The position numbers and the translations under genes are program-made. From contig JANPWX010000123.1 of the NCBI GenBank assembly GCA_024734555.1, forward strand, positions 328,241-392,240: 64,000 nucleotides of DNA, given 5' to 3'. Positions 48,523-62,890 of this stretch are shown in pieces; the first letter of the stretch is position 1; every line of letters begins with the position of its first letter. The notes beneath the pieces were generated by a model. The model was not told the origin of the DNA, did not search any database, and was given only the letters and a program-made list of their open reading frames with translations. The stretch is from Trochalopteron elliotii. Its lineage: Eukaryota > Chordata > Aves > Passeriformes > Leiothrichidae.

Positions 48523-51500
48523 ACTTGATCACAGATTTTTTTTTCAAACTGTAACTTGGCCTTCAATTTGGAACCTTAGTGTTGATTGAAACAGTGCCCT
48601 TTTTGAAGATGTTTTGTAGTAGCCACTAAGCTAGAAGGTAAAGTATCCCCCAAAATGGAATGATTTCTGCCAAAGAAATTGCAACTGAGTACCAGCTTCT
48701 GTGCCTTGCCGTGGCTGTGAATGGCAGCAGTGATTCCCCCAGCAGTGGGCTGGCAGTGTGTGTTCCCATTCATTCCTCCCCAAAGGAAGGGTTGCAGGTG
48801 CATGCCCAGAGGGCAGCAGCTCCCAGGGAGCCTTGGGCAGGCCAGCTGTGTTGAATTAGGCATTTTCTTCAGTGGAGCTGGAAAGGGATGTGGACTGGAA
48901 GAATTGCACTAGAAACCATTCCTCCCTCACAGGCAGAAGGAAAACACTACCTAGAAAGGTTTATTTTGTAGGCTGCAAATCCTGCCAATGCAAATCCAGC
49001 CTTTGAGACTGGTTTGCTTATAAACAAGCCTTCAAGAGGCCTTTTGACTGCTGCTTTAAAAAGAAAAACAAGGAGAAAAAAAAAATAGAAAAAAGAGCTG
49101 TGATTTCATTCTCCTGTTTGTTTTGACTGCAGGCTGGAAATACCAGGTTTACCAGTTACTGCACCCCGTGCTGGTAGCATTTTCAGGTTCCATCCTGCTA
49201 CTGATGCACTCACTGATGGTTCTAAGAGATTAACTAGAACTGTGTGTTGAACCTCAGCAGTGTGAGGAGATGTGTCCTGCCCGTGGCTCAGCAGTGCAGG
49301 GCTGGCATTCTGTGGATTGCCACAGAGCCTTGTGCCACCGTGGGGGTGACAGCTCTGGGGCCCTGCCAAGAGTCTGTGGCTGCCAGGTGTGTTTGTTACT
49401 AACACTGCCTGGGGTTACAGTGTCCCCTGTGTCCCCTGCCCGCGGTGACACCCCCGGCAGAGCCAGGCCAGGGCCAGGCCAGGGCAGTGCCTGCTCAGCA
49501 CTCCAAACATCTTCTGTGCTAACAAAGCCCTGTCGGCAAAACGGGGACAACATCAGAGCGCTTTGAGAACTTGCTGCAGCCGTGCCTGGTGTTACAGAAG
49601 ATGGGAGATAAGGGTTGGCATTGCTCAGACTCAGTTTTTAATCTTAGCAGAGCCTGGAGTCATGTTTAGTGTCTCCTTTGGGATATCAGCTGTTGGAAGG
49701 CACTGTAAATGGCCCTCCCAGCTGGCAGGGTTCCCGTGGCATTGTGTTCCTTGCCATGGGAGCCAGCCTTGCTGGTGCTGATTGCTGACACTGCTGGTGA
49801 GGAGAGGCTGCTAAGTGCAGCTCAGGGGCTGTTTCACTGCTCTCAGCTTGATGCCAGGGCATAGTTTAGGCTTTACATCCTAATCCGACATGTACTTCTT
49901 GGGGGTACATGAACATGACACCACTTTACTAGTGCTAGAACAGAGCCTGGGCCAGCAGTAATTTTACAATAAATTTTCCTAGATGCCTTTCACCCCCCAC
50001 CTCCCTTCTTTTGTCCTCTTTTCCACCCTGGAAAGGGCAGTGACAGATGGAGAACTGTTCCCCACGTGTCTTCAGTGCACTACAATGCTCTGTGCTGAAG
50101 AGTTTGCTGTAGCTTCTTTTATAACGGGCCATTATCAAGGTTCTTACTCTTCCAGAGTTCTCCCGAAGGATTTACTGACAGAGATAAAAAGGCTTGAGTA
50201 TCTGTTTGCAATATGCAGTGATGTATCATCTTTAGCCCTGAAAGCCCTACTGGCTTCCTTTATTGCACGATGGGGATGATTTTATTCCAATTTAAAACCC
50301 ACTGTTGATATGAATTGGATACTAATTCCAGGAGCAGACTTTTTCTAACATTTCTAGATTCCCTGGAATATTAATTTAAGAAGGTTTTTATTTTACTAAG
50401 CAGATATGAGAGGAATTTGCTGAGTGCTGGTGGGATTATACCAAAGACAATATTACAAATTACAGTTTCTAGGTAAATTCTTGTTGGAAATCTAAGGCAC
50501 ACAATAATAATATTTGTGAGAAGGCACATTTTTCATTTTCCATGAAAGCAGCTTTAACTGTTCAACAGAGCTATAAGGTTTCCATCATTTTCCATCTCAG
50601 GTAGAGACTGAAGGTAATTTTCAAAATTAAATTTATAAATAAGTAGGAATAAAAATACCTAATACATAGGTATTTTGAGTCCTGTGTACTGTTACACTCA
50701 GAAAGTGCTGCAAGCTTGGTTTCTATTTGGAATCCTTAAAAGCTGCCAAATGTTACTTATTTGGTTTTTAAAAAATAGTTTTGCAAGTAGTCATTAATTT
50801 AACTTCTGTAATAAGTGCACTAATCTGGTGTTCTCAATTTACACCCATCCCACTCGTAATGAATTTCAGTTCGGATGCTGAACATACTTCCTGCATTGCT
50901 GAGAGTCAGTCTCATAACATCCATTCAGCATTCATTCATCTGGTCTCTAAACATGTGGTTTTGGACTGTCCTCCTTTCAATTTGAATTTGAAGGCTTATT
51001 GGAAACATTTCTAATGATTTTAAACTGTATAAATACAGATTGAGTAGGAGGGAGAAGATGTAAATCATACTGAGTTGGTTCTCTTTACCTTTGAACCAGT
51101 TCTTTTATTTTGCCAGCTGATCCCTAATATCTTCAATGATTTTTTTGAATGATTTGATAAAAAAAGGAAGGGGGAGAGAAGAGGCTTGGCCAGGATTTCA
51201 CAACAGAGCCATTTGCTGTCCTCGTGTGTGTGCTCAGAGGGACTTTACTGTTGTTGCAACATCTGGACTGCAGATTATTCAGGCGCAGACGGTTCCAACA
51301 AAAATTAAAATCAAAGCACTCCATGTAACTTGTCCTCTAACATGCCGAGGACTTAGTAAGAGGAGAAGAATGTTCTTAGTATGACTCTCATTATTTCTAA
51401 AAACATTTAGCCCTAAGTGAGAACACCCAAAGAAAAAAAAAAGCTTTGTGTGTTTTGCTTTGTTCTGTGTGTGTTTTATCTTTTCTCCCGGAGGAGCCAT

Positions 51501-51539
51501 TTTTCCTCCTTTTTTTTTTCCAAAACAAGTGCTTTCATT

Positions 51540-51720
51540 TGCATAAATTATATCCCATCCAAATCAGCTGAAATGTAGAACCAATAGTAAATTGCAGCGC
51601 CGGGTTCAAATATAGGCACGGGGATCCCTTTTATTGCCATTAAAAGGACACGTAAACTTTCCCAAATGTTGGAAGCAAATGTGGCTTCGCTGGAAGCAGC
51701 AATAGCTGAGTGTGAGTGGC
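51540..51720. promoter_or_regulatory. Candidate intronic enhancer in IQSEC1 intron 3
   Basis: It starts with an ATTTGCATAA octamer and carries CCAATAGTAAATTGCAG, GCGCCGGGTTC and CACGGGGATCC, with more CpGs than the surrounding intron and no transposon similarity. Judged by composition only. Confidence 0.22.
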
Positions 51721-52934
51721 CCTGGATCCCTGCAGGAGCCATTACCTCATCCCTGCCTCCAGCTCCGGCTGCCCTTAAACATTCCGGGCACTCTCCTGCC
51801 TCCCTGCTACGTGCCAGGAATGGGAGCTGAGCTCTGACAATGCCTCCTGTTGGAAAAGGAGCCCGTGAATGGAGGAATTTCACCGGCTGAGCAGCTCCCA
51901 GACAGCGGCTGATGGGACTCCGAGTGCCAGAACTGGAATTCCTTCTGTCCTAAAACCTCCAGTGGTCACATTTTGAGGGTGACAAATGTGATCAGCTGCC
52001 TTTGCAGGAATGCAGGGGACAGGTGGAACAGGGACCTGGGAAGGCTGTGTAGGAAAGAGTTAAGGAAAAGGGAAGGTCCCATTAACTCTTTCTTGTCTAA
52101 CAGTTCCTATCTACCGACTGAATTGGGGTTTTGTAGGTCGTAAATGGCAGATCAGGAGATCTTTAAACTGCACTTGCACAAAGTATCCCTTTCAAAGGGA
52201 ATGAGACTGTCAGAGTTTCCCGTTTTTACTCAGCAGAGTTGCAGAACTTGAAGCTGAAGTGCTCCTCTTTGGTGTAACTGCGGTGAGGGTGTGGAAAGAG
52301 GATTTGGGGCAGGGACACGAGAAGACATAAAAACAGGGGCTGTTGCTTAATTTAAAGGACACAATCATGCTAAAGTGTCGTTCCTGACAACACTTGCATA
52401 AACATGAGGGCAATACTCAGCCCTGGCACACAGTTCTGAGAGAAGCAGACAGTTTTCCATATGTCTTGTCCCAAAGTGGAGCGTGCTTTGCTCTGCTGGC
52501 AGCTACAGACTCCTGTCCCTGCTCTGTGAGAAATGCAGTGGGGTCAGAGAAGGTGAGAACAACCTCACAGAGTGTTTTGGTCCGTTCATTTAACTAAAAT
52601 AGTTCCTTCTTATTGCCTGCTTTCTTGTGAGGAAGGGAGGAGTGGGGGGGACAAAAAAGCAGGCTGCCCACTGCCAAGAGAGGGAATAATGAGGAGGTAG
52701 GAAATGCTCTAGCAGGATGACTCAGGGCTGTTTTCACTAGCAAGGACATGTCCAGCTACTGTATTGCCAGTGCTTGGGGTGTGCCTCATGTGCCTCTCTG
52801 CTGCCTGCTCTGTTCCTCAGGAATGATGCTTCTTACACAGGAAAATCCTTTGTCGAAAATAGCTTTAAACTCTATTTTCCCTCCTTTATTAGAATGAGCC
52901 AGACTTCCTGCTCAGGGCCCTTTAGGTGCCTTTG

Positions 52935-52972
52935 ATACACTTTTTACCCTTTTATACACTTTTTACCCTTTT
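52935..52972 (+). repeat. Perfect 19-bp tandem duplication
   Basis: ATACACTTTTTACCCTTTT is repeated twice without mismatch in intron 3, consistent with a recent slippage or repair event. Confidence 0.95.
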
Positions 52973-54737
52973 ACAATCAGCTCTGATTCAGGCCATACTT
53001 TTCAGACCAACCTAAACACCCAGTAGCAGTAATAATGTTCAATGTATAATTTCCTAGCACCTTGCTAGGAAATGATGCCATAAAGAAGCTGGCTGGTCAG
53101 GCAGAAAGTAATGGTAGAACCATGTAGGTCAGTTGCCCAGTTTAGTGAAAATACACATCTACAGAGTTTCCTCTCTTTATTTTGCTCCCCCAGCAAACAG
53201 AACTGGGCACTGAGATCACTTCCTGGTGAATTCTTTCCTTAGTGGCATGAGTAGAAATTGACTTCTCATGAGCAGAGGTTACTCCGGGTAATTTGGTGTG
53301 ATTGCAGGTGTGCCCTGACCTTCCCACGTGCAGTGGGAGGTCTTGAATGAACTTCAGAGAATTAATATCCTAATGTGGGAGAAGTCATCCCCGCTGGGGG
53401 CAAACTGGAGTGCTCCTGCCCAAATCCTGGGAATAACTACTTCCCCATTTCCGTGAGATGCAGAGGGGAGAAATGTGCTCTCTCCTGGCTTATTTTCCTG
53501 ACCCAGGGATTTTTTCTGGTAATTACCAGAAGATGCAATTTACAGCCAGTTTTTCATTAAACAGTTGTGCAATTAAGAAAAGCACAACTTTTCAGGCTTC
53601 CCACTCAGCTTCTCTCATTTTCCTCCTCTCAATCCCCTTTGGCCTCGCCATGGAGTTGAACTCTGATGACTTGTTTTGGCACTGGTTTTGGTAGTATTTT
53701 AAGGATATTGGTTTTTTCCTTCTTAGCCAGAAGGTTTAAAATAGACCTAGGGATTCTCTTGGCTTCACTGCAGCAGCAGTGGGCTCTTCAGCAAAAGCAA
53801 AGCAAGAAATACAACCATAGAAACAAAACTGAGCTGTGTGCCAGACTAAGGAGAATGTTCAACTAGCTTGTTATTGCCAGCTTGGTTAGTTAAAAATATT
53901 TAACTTCTTAAATGACTCTAAGAAAAGTCTTAGGTTCTTGCTTTTAAAAAGCCATCCCTGTTTTTTAATGTTGAAGTAATGCTTATTTTTGTGACGACTG
54001 TAAATATTTTCCAAATGAGATCGCTGGTATCAAAGGCAAGAGAGATTTTTTTTTTCTTTTTACAGAGGGCTGGCACCATAGCTGCATTAAACTCTCCACC
54101 CCTCACATGAAAAGATTTCTTTGGCAGCTGTATGTTTGTGAAGTGTTCCTGTTTGTAGTGGGTTTCTAACAACCTCTAAGAAATGTTTGTACTTTTGGTT
54201 TGCTCCTTTTCAAATTGTCTCTTTCCCTGTAGCAGAGACAAGGAACCAACAAACAGGTGTGCCTCCAGAAATGCTGGAGTTCTGGAAGTTTCACCCAGCT
54301 TCTCACTCTCAGTCAGGCTGGCTTTGCCCCCTTGCCTCAGTCAGCTGTTAGAGCAGTGTGTTTGTGGTTATTTACACTGTTCATAAATCCCTGCTTCAAT
54401 TCAGATGATACTTCTGGCGTTGCTGGGTATTGGAAATCTCCTGTGCTCGTTTGTTAATTAATGCTCTCATTTTACAGCTCTCTTAATGTCTGACCTGTAA
54501 AAGGAAATAGAAAGATTTCATGTGGTTTTGGATGTTTGTAAGCTTTACATGTTTAGCAAGTCAGAGATGGGCAAGGCTTTATTCACCTTTGTGCTGGGGT
54601 TTTGTGACAGGGTTCTTTTTGAGGCAGTGCTTGTTGTTCATTCTCTCCTCTTGGTTGCTGTGGACACGGGCACTTCATCCACACTGTGGCTTGGATACTA
54701 CAAATGATGGCACAGCTGTGGGGAGAGCTTGACTGGA

Positions 54738-54865
54738 TTAAAAAAAAAATAATAAGGAAAACCAAACCACACTGCCCAAAAACCCACCAAAAAAACTAAA
54801 GCATGAAACAACAACAAAAACAAAAACAAGAAATAAAAAATAAACCCAAGCCACACAAAACACCT
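54738..54865 (+). repeat. A/C-rich low-complexity tract
   Basis: About 130 bp nearly free of T and G on the + strand, dominated by AAAACAAC/CCAAACC-type strings. It could be an old retroposon tail but no body is recognisable. Confidence 0.75.
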
Positions 54866-57800
54866 TTTTGCCCTGGTTCAGTTTGTCAGGAGGTCCCAAA
54901 CCAGCAACAGGAATGGGAGAAGGGAGTGCTGCCAGTGTCATGGAGTGCCCACCCAGCTCAGCACTGGGATTGTTCTGCACCAGGACTGCACCAGTAAACC
55001 CAGGAGACAGGGTGTGCTAACCCTGTGCTGATCCCTCTTACCATCCAGAATCCAAGTAAAAGCTTTTCCTCTACCAAATTCACTTTTCAGAATCACTGCA
55101 GTGTTCTTGTAAAAGCAGAATATTAAAGATAACAGTTTGGATATGTTTAGGAAGTCAATCAGCTTTTACCCTTCCCCTCTTCAAAGGAGGAGCTGTCTCT
55201 GCCTGGCTTTCTTGCCTTCTCAAACTCTGGCAGGTCTTGAGCACTTCTGGAAATGGCCAGTACTCTCTAAGAAATGAGCTTATTAAAATATCCTGCTTGA
55301 TCTGTTATTTTGAAGTTTGCATTTATTCCTCCATCAGGTTTTTTTTTTTCCTTTAGAAGTCACTTTAAACCACTCTAAATGTCTTGTTATTAATCAGTTT
55401 CTGACAAGATTCTTAGTCCTTTAATCAACCTCTGAGAATCTTAAGGAAATAATTTTGCACATCTTTTGGTGTTGATTTTTTCTTCTTCTTTCAGTAGATC
55501 CTTGTGATTTTTTTTTTTGTTTGGTTGTTTCATTTTAGGTTGTTTTGTTGGGTTTTTTGAGACAAGATGTTTTTAAACTTATTTTGGAAGCAACCTTGTA
55601 AATATCAAAAGTTCTCTAAATAAGTACATCATCAACTATGCAAGGTGCTAACGTTAGAGGGTTTATTTTGATATTAGTTAATGTATTCAAATCTGAAAAT
55701 AACTGCTCTGCTTCTGCTGCTTCCTTCACTGCTATTTATAGATTTCTTATCTTGTCTGTTATTGGTCTGTGTAATTAACAAGCCATCAGTGGGAATTTTC
55801 CTAATCACAAAAGACTCTTAGTTGTAAGTACAAAATGGTCTGTGCCCAACTGTGAGCAGACAGAAATGAGGATAACATATCCAGGTGTCCTGTCCCATAT
55901 TCAGTCCTGAGCCTTGTGTGTCCCAGTCCCTTCTGCACCCAGTCAGACACTTAGAAAAGGTCAGGGTTTGCTGAAAAGGAAGGGTTGTTCAGTTTAAAAC
56001 AGCTGGGTTTGCCAGCAGAGAATCCCTGGCTGCTTGTGTTGTTCCAACCTGCCCTCCCCAAAGCCTGGCAGATACCTGCTGTGAAAAAACACCTCGGGAA
56101 GGAGCAAATGAGTTTCTGGTGGTTTGCAAGAGGTCAGCACCACAGCCTTCACACATCCCCTTGGTGCATTTAGGGAACCACTCCTTCAGACTCGGTGGCA
56201 TTTGAAATTTCTGGCGTTGGAGATGACTTAAATTTCCATTATCCTATTTAGTTCTTCAGTTTCTCTGACTTTGAAAGGAGACAAAATGCTGCTTATGTTA
56301 AATGCAGAAAGGGAAGGCCCCCTTGAGTACAATTTTCTCTGAACGTATTGTTAACTTCACCTTTGAAGTAAAATTTCCTTGGAAATGCAGCACTTCAGAA
56401 CATTCTGGAAGAGTCATCATTTTCTGGTAAGTACTTTTCCTGGTGAATAAGATAATGTCCCACCTGGTGGGAGGTGGAAAGGAGCTTAAAACACAATAAA
56501 CTCCTGAACCTCCCTTACTTACCAGGTGATTGAACAAACAGGGAAGGAGCAGCCTTCATTCTTACAGCTTGGGGGTTATTTTCATATTATTGCTGCCAGG
56601 TTACAGCTTTTGTAACAAACTGGACTAATTTTAAATAATGCTAGATTGCTTTCAAATAATCCCAGACTGCAAAACTCCCTGATATTTCACTCCAGCCTGA
56701 GGCGAGTATCAATGGGAAAAGAGCTCTTGGCTTCCAGTGTTTTGTAAATGGATTTTTAACTCTGTTTTGGACACTCACCCAGCCTGGTTTGAAGGGTATT
56801 TGAATCAAGTGACTTCATATTACCAAACCAGAGACAAAGCTTCTTAGGCGAAAAAGCAGACCCTGACTTTTGCAAAATTATACAGCCAGAGAGGGGCTGA
56901 TGAAAAAGAAATTATTTCATCTTCGTGATGATTTTAAACGTTCAGGCTTATGCAGGTGGTAGGAATTCACTTTGGTTTTTAGTACAGTAAGTAATGATCC
57001 AGCATTTTCTATATGTCAGGTAAAGGTGATCTTTGGATTAAGCTGTGGGTTTTCAGTGTTGTTTTCTGCTTTGACAATGACTGGAGAGGAGCTCGCCCGG
57101 GTTTGTATCACTCTGAATTTACTGGACAAATGTAGCTCACTGACAAGGGGGATGGAGACAACTATTCCTGTTTTTGTTGGATGCTGTGAATTTAAATTTA
57201 GAAAGATTAAGGATTCTGAAATACAGTTTAAAAGCATATGAACACAGCAATTACATTACTTACAGAAAAGGGACTTTTTAGTATGAAGGAGATTAACTTT
57301 AGAAGATGACTGTGTGTGTAATCTTATTTCAGATGAAAAGAGCCACAAAGCCTGATGCAAGAAATTGAGATTTGAGAACTCCCTTTTGATTAAATTATAT
57401 ATATTTCTCTGATCTGTCTAATTCTTAATAGGGTATTAAATGTATAATAATGGAATATAAAATACTAGGAGAACTGAATGATGATGTATTTAGCAATGTT
57501 ATTTGCAATTAAAACCCTGGGGAAGGGTTATGGTTGTGTGATCAACCTTGTACAAAAATAGCACGGTCACCTTGTCCTCCCAGATTGATTTTACTTGCCT
57601 TAAAGGAAATATCTTTTAGGTCATCCAGCAAGCTGCAAACCACCCACTCTTACAGGTGGACATTATAGCATAATTCCTTACAAAACAAAGCTGATGATAG
57701 AATTACTAGTCCTGTAAAGATTGCCCTTGAATATTTTTGAAAGGAGTGCTGGTTTTCTGCTGTGTTGCACTGCTGGATGATGCAGTGCATGGTGTGTGCT

Positions 57801-58637
57801 GTAAGGGGGATTCTGCAGCACTTGAGAATAAAGCAGCATCTGTCTTCGTAAGCAATGTATTTTATTGCCAGCTCTGTCCCAACCCTCCTTCCCAGCACAC
57901 ACTTCTTAATAAGTTAAAGTGAGTGGCTTTGGTTTGCTTGGTTGGGAAGTGAAAGTGGTTACAGCTAAATCTGGAGCTGTCTAAAGAGATGTAAAACATT
58001 GCAGAAACTGGGAAGGTGCTTGTCTGAGGGAGGGAAATCTGGGGCAGTGGGTGTGTTAAAGGAAGGAACTAAAAAATCTCAATTAAATGGGAGCTACACC
58101 GTTTTTAATTGCTTCTTTTTGACTGACAGACTGTCGTCTTCCTCCTTATTTTTTGTACTCTCACCTTGCAAGTGACACCACTTCAGGTGTTTTTATTCCT
58201 TAAGTTTAACTTTTGCCAGCAGGCAGGGGAGATGTCAGGGGACCTCTTTGTTTCTTGTTTCTCAGCAGCAGCTTTTTCAGTTCAGTTTCTGGAAGGTACC
58301 TCTCTCCCAGCAACAGGAGCTTTTAGGAGCTGGTGTTGGGCTTTGTTTCACTGGCAAGGGAGGCTGTTTGCATCCAGAGCTTCTCCCTGGGAGGGTTCTG
58401 GAGCAGGGAATGAGTAAAAACAGGCAAAGATGTGTCTCAAAGCTGTCAGCTCTTAGCAGTGAGCAATGTATTCAGCTACACATTCCTGAAGCTGCACTAA
58501 CCCATCCTGCTGGGTCATTGGTTAAAAGTGATTGAATATATTGACCATAATCGGCAGAACCGTTGTGCAATTTCAATCAGATGTGATCAGGTGGAATAGA
58601 AGGACATTCATACTTTTGCATTGTCATTTCTCCTCAG

Positions 58638-58799
58638 AAAACCTGAAAAAGGAGTCCAGTACCTGATAGAGCGAGGCTTTGTGCCCGACACTCCCGTTGG
58701 GGTTGCCCATTTCCTGCTGCAGAGGAAAGGGCTCAGCAGGCAGATGATCGGAGAATTCCTGGGAAATCGGCAGAAGCAGTTCAACAGGGACGTGTTGGA
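58638..58799 (+). CDS. IQSEC1: IQSEC1 coding exon 4: start of the Sec7 domain
   Basis: A 162-nt exon preceded by TCATTTCTCCTCAG and ended by GGA|GTGAGT. The first base completes Lys537, and residues 538-590 read [14 protein letters not shown] through [10 protein letters not shown], followed by two bases of the next codon. This is the N-terminal helical part of the Sec7 domain, including the conserved [15 protein letters not shown] and [16 protein letters not shown] segments that pack against the catalytic core. Sequence and phase match vertebrate IQSEC1 with almost no change from the human protein as I recall it, as expected for a constrained catalytic domain. It lies 12.65 kb downstream of exon 3. 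The opposite strand has open frames of about 80 codons that are shadows. Confidence 0.95.
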
Positions 58800-60887
<2,088 letters not shown>

Positions 60888-61054
60888 CCAGCGTTACTGC
60901 ATCTGCAACCCGGGCGTGGTGCGGCAGTTCCGCAACCCCGACACCATCTTCATCCTGGCCTTCGCCATCATCCTCCTCAACACCGACATGTACAGCCCCA
61001 ACGTCAAACCCGAGCGCAAGATGAAGCTGGAGGACTTCATCAAGAACCTCAGGG
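60888..61054 (+). CDS. IQSEC1: IQSEC1 coding exon 6: Sec7 domain, hydrophobic-groove motif
   Basis: A 167-nt exon following CCTGGTGTTCCCAG and ended by GGG|GTAAGA. It encodes Ser632 (completed by its first base) to Arg687 plus the first G of Gly688. The segment [18 protein letters not shown] is the second classic Sec7 motif. It lines the groove that binds the ARF switch regions, with Asn663 in LLNTDMY as the conserved polar residue. The rest reads [19 protein letters not shown] content jumps relative to the surrounding intron. A 208-codon antisense open frame (60517-61143) crosses this exon and is a shadow: part of it is the reverse complement of conserved Sec7 codons. Confidence 0.96.
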
Positions 61055-62750
61055 GTAAGACACCCAAAGGGCAAAGCTCCTGAAAGCTTTTCTGTGTCAC
61101 TGTCCTGGCAGGGGCACTCTGTGTCTTCTGGGAACAGCTTCATGCTGCTATCACCTGGGTGCTGTTTGGGCAGACTTCAGTCATTTCTGTAACAACAAAA
61201 CCAGAATGAATTGTGTCATATTTCATCATTTTTATCTCGTCTTTCTTGAGGAGATGGATGTATTGTCAGGACCTTTCATTTTAGGACCAGTAAAACCAAA
61301 ATACTTGTGGCATTCCGGAATTTCTAAAACTAATCCTGACCTTGAAAATGAAAGTCCTGGTTGGTGATTTTATTCCCTGAGATTGATATGAGGCAGCAAT
61401 GAACAACCTGTGCTTAGCAGATGTTTCATCTTAGCAAAGTTTAGGTTAGTGCTGAGATTTTAGTGTAAAATCCACAAATACTCCAAAGGCCTGATATGCA
61501 TCTCCTGGCATAATGCTGCAGTTACATTTGTGGAATTAGACACAGCACATTCTCTCTGGGCTCCAGCATGCATGCCAACAATTCTTGTTATTGCAGGCAT
61601 TTCTGTAACAGGCTACCTTGCTGCAGCTGTAAATCACAAAGGGTGGGCTGTGTAAGGCTTGGCCATGTCTCACAGAACAGAGGTGGATTTGCTTGCTTCT
61701 GTCTGCAAACAAATTGTGTTTTATCACTGTATTTTTTATGGGAGGAGTTGTTGCACTGGATGACAAAATATTCTATCTTTGCTTCTGAATGGGAGATGAG
61801 AGTTTATTGCTTTAAAACCTGTTTTAAAAAGATACATGCATCTCCCTGTCCCCAGAAAATCCAGCTTTAAGTCACTTAGTGAAATTGGACTCCTTCCACT
61901 GCTATTAAAAATTCAGGATCAGGCATTCAAGACAGGGTGGCATTTGTTAGAATGCCATGCCAATGATAATCACACAGTGCTAAACAATTATATTGGATCC
62001 GGGCTATTTTGTTGATTTGTTTTTTCCAGAGTAAACTAGTTCTTTTTGAAATCTTATAGGAAATATTGCTTAAATTATTTTGCTGCATTCATAAAGTTCT
62101 CACATAGGAAATTATTTCACAAATAGCACTGAGTAATATTCAGACAGAGGCAAAATGAAATAGTTCTTTTGCTTCCTCCTAGGGGTGTATTCCTAAGAGA
62201 ATGTCATATGGTGGTTTTAGTGTCTAAAAAGGAATTTAACTCATTGTAGCTTTAATACCAAACAGAAGAAATGTGAAAGAAAAAAAATCATACACGAAAT
62301 CAGCCTTTTTATGTCTTAGTTTTAGATGAGAGTTTTAAAACAAAAAATCCCCAAACCTGGGGGATTCCCATCAATGTCTTGGTGTATGGACAGCGAGCTC
62401 TTGGACCAAAATCAGTGCTTTAAATCATGTTCACACCACTTCTTCTGCCTGGCTGAGGCAGCACAAGAACACACAGGAGGAGCTGGCTGGCAGCTGGGAA
62501 AAACCAGCACAAACATCCAGAGGCAGGCAGTGCTGGGAGGGCAGGAAAACAGAGAGTGCCCAGGGTTTTTACCCTGTGCCAGGGTGGGTGAGATCCCTGC
62601 TAACAGAGCTTGAAACAAACTGCCCAGGGTTTTACTCTATGCCAGGGTGGGTGAGATCCCTGCTAACAGCAGCTGCAAACAGAGACTGCCCAGGGTTTTA
62701 CCCTGCGCCGGGGTGGGTGAGGTCCCTGCTAACAGAGCTTGGCCCTGCAG
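61055..62750 (+). other. IQSEC1: IQSEC1 intron 6 (1.7 kb) with tandem repeat at its 3' end
   Basis: Donor GTAAGA, acceptor GGCCCTGCAG. The first 1.5 kb is AT-rich and plain. The last 190 bp is a three-copy GC-rich tandem repeat that reaches the acceptor of exon 7 (listed separately). Confidence 0.9.
62557..62745 (+). repeat. Three-copy 63-66 bp tandem repeat abutting IQSEC1 exon 7 acceptor
   Basis: Units begin TGCCCAGGGTTTT at 62557, 62621 and 62687 and share GGTGGGTGAGATCCCTGCTAA. The third copy ends in the polypyrimidine/acceptor region of exon 7. Copies 1 and 2 contain TGCCAG|GGTGGG, which resembles the true acceptor CTGCAG|GGGTGG. In copy 3 this AG is lost (GCCGGGG). From 62576 the IQSEC1 frame is open through the array into exon 7. 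Each unit also contains GGTGAG, a donor-like string. Confidence 0.9.
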
Positions 62751-62890
62751 GGGTGGATGATGGTGAGGACATCCCGCGGGAGATGCTGATCGGGATCTAC
62801 GAGCGCATCCGCAAGCGCGAGCTGAAGACCAACGAGGACCACGTGTCCCAGGTGCAGAAGGTGGAGAAGCTCATCGTGGGCAAGAAACCG
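62751..62890 (+). CDS. IQSEC1: IQSEC1 coding exon 7: C-terminal end of Sec7 and linker to PH
   Basis: A 140-nt exon after CTTGGCCCTGCAG, ended by CCG|GTGAGT in phase 0. It encodes Gly688 to Pro734, reading [21 protein letters not shown] and ending [11 protein letters not shown]. This is the last helix of Sec7 and the linker that couples it to the PH domain in BRAG proteins. In human IQSEC1 the next exon continues with the PH domain, which is not in this window. The 5' edge abuts a tandem repeat (62557-62745) whose units resemble the start of this exon (AG|GGTGGG against CAG|GGGTGG). The frame is open upstream through the repeat to 62576, so use of an earlier AG would not truncate the protein. 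The annotated acceptor is preferred because it restores the conserved LRGVDDGED junction. Confidence 0.95.

Larger units (their letters stand above)
45988..58637 (+). other. IQSEC1: IQSEC1 intron 3 (12.65 kb)
   Basis: Donor GTAAGT, acceptor CTCCTCAG. It contains a CR1 3' end near 48.4-48.5 kb, a 19-bp perfect tandem pair near 52.9 kb, an A/C-rich low-complexity tract near 54.8 kb and a candidate conserved block near 51.5-51.7 kb. The remainder shows no exon-like or RNA-gene-like structure that I can recognise. The first in-frame codon of the intron after the split Lys is TAA. Confidence 0.85.
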
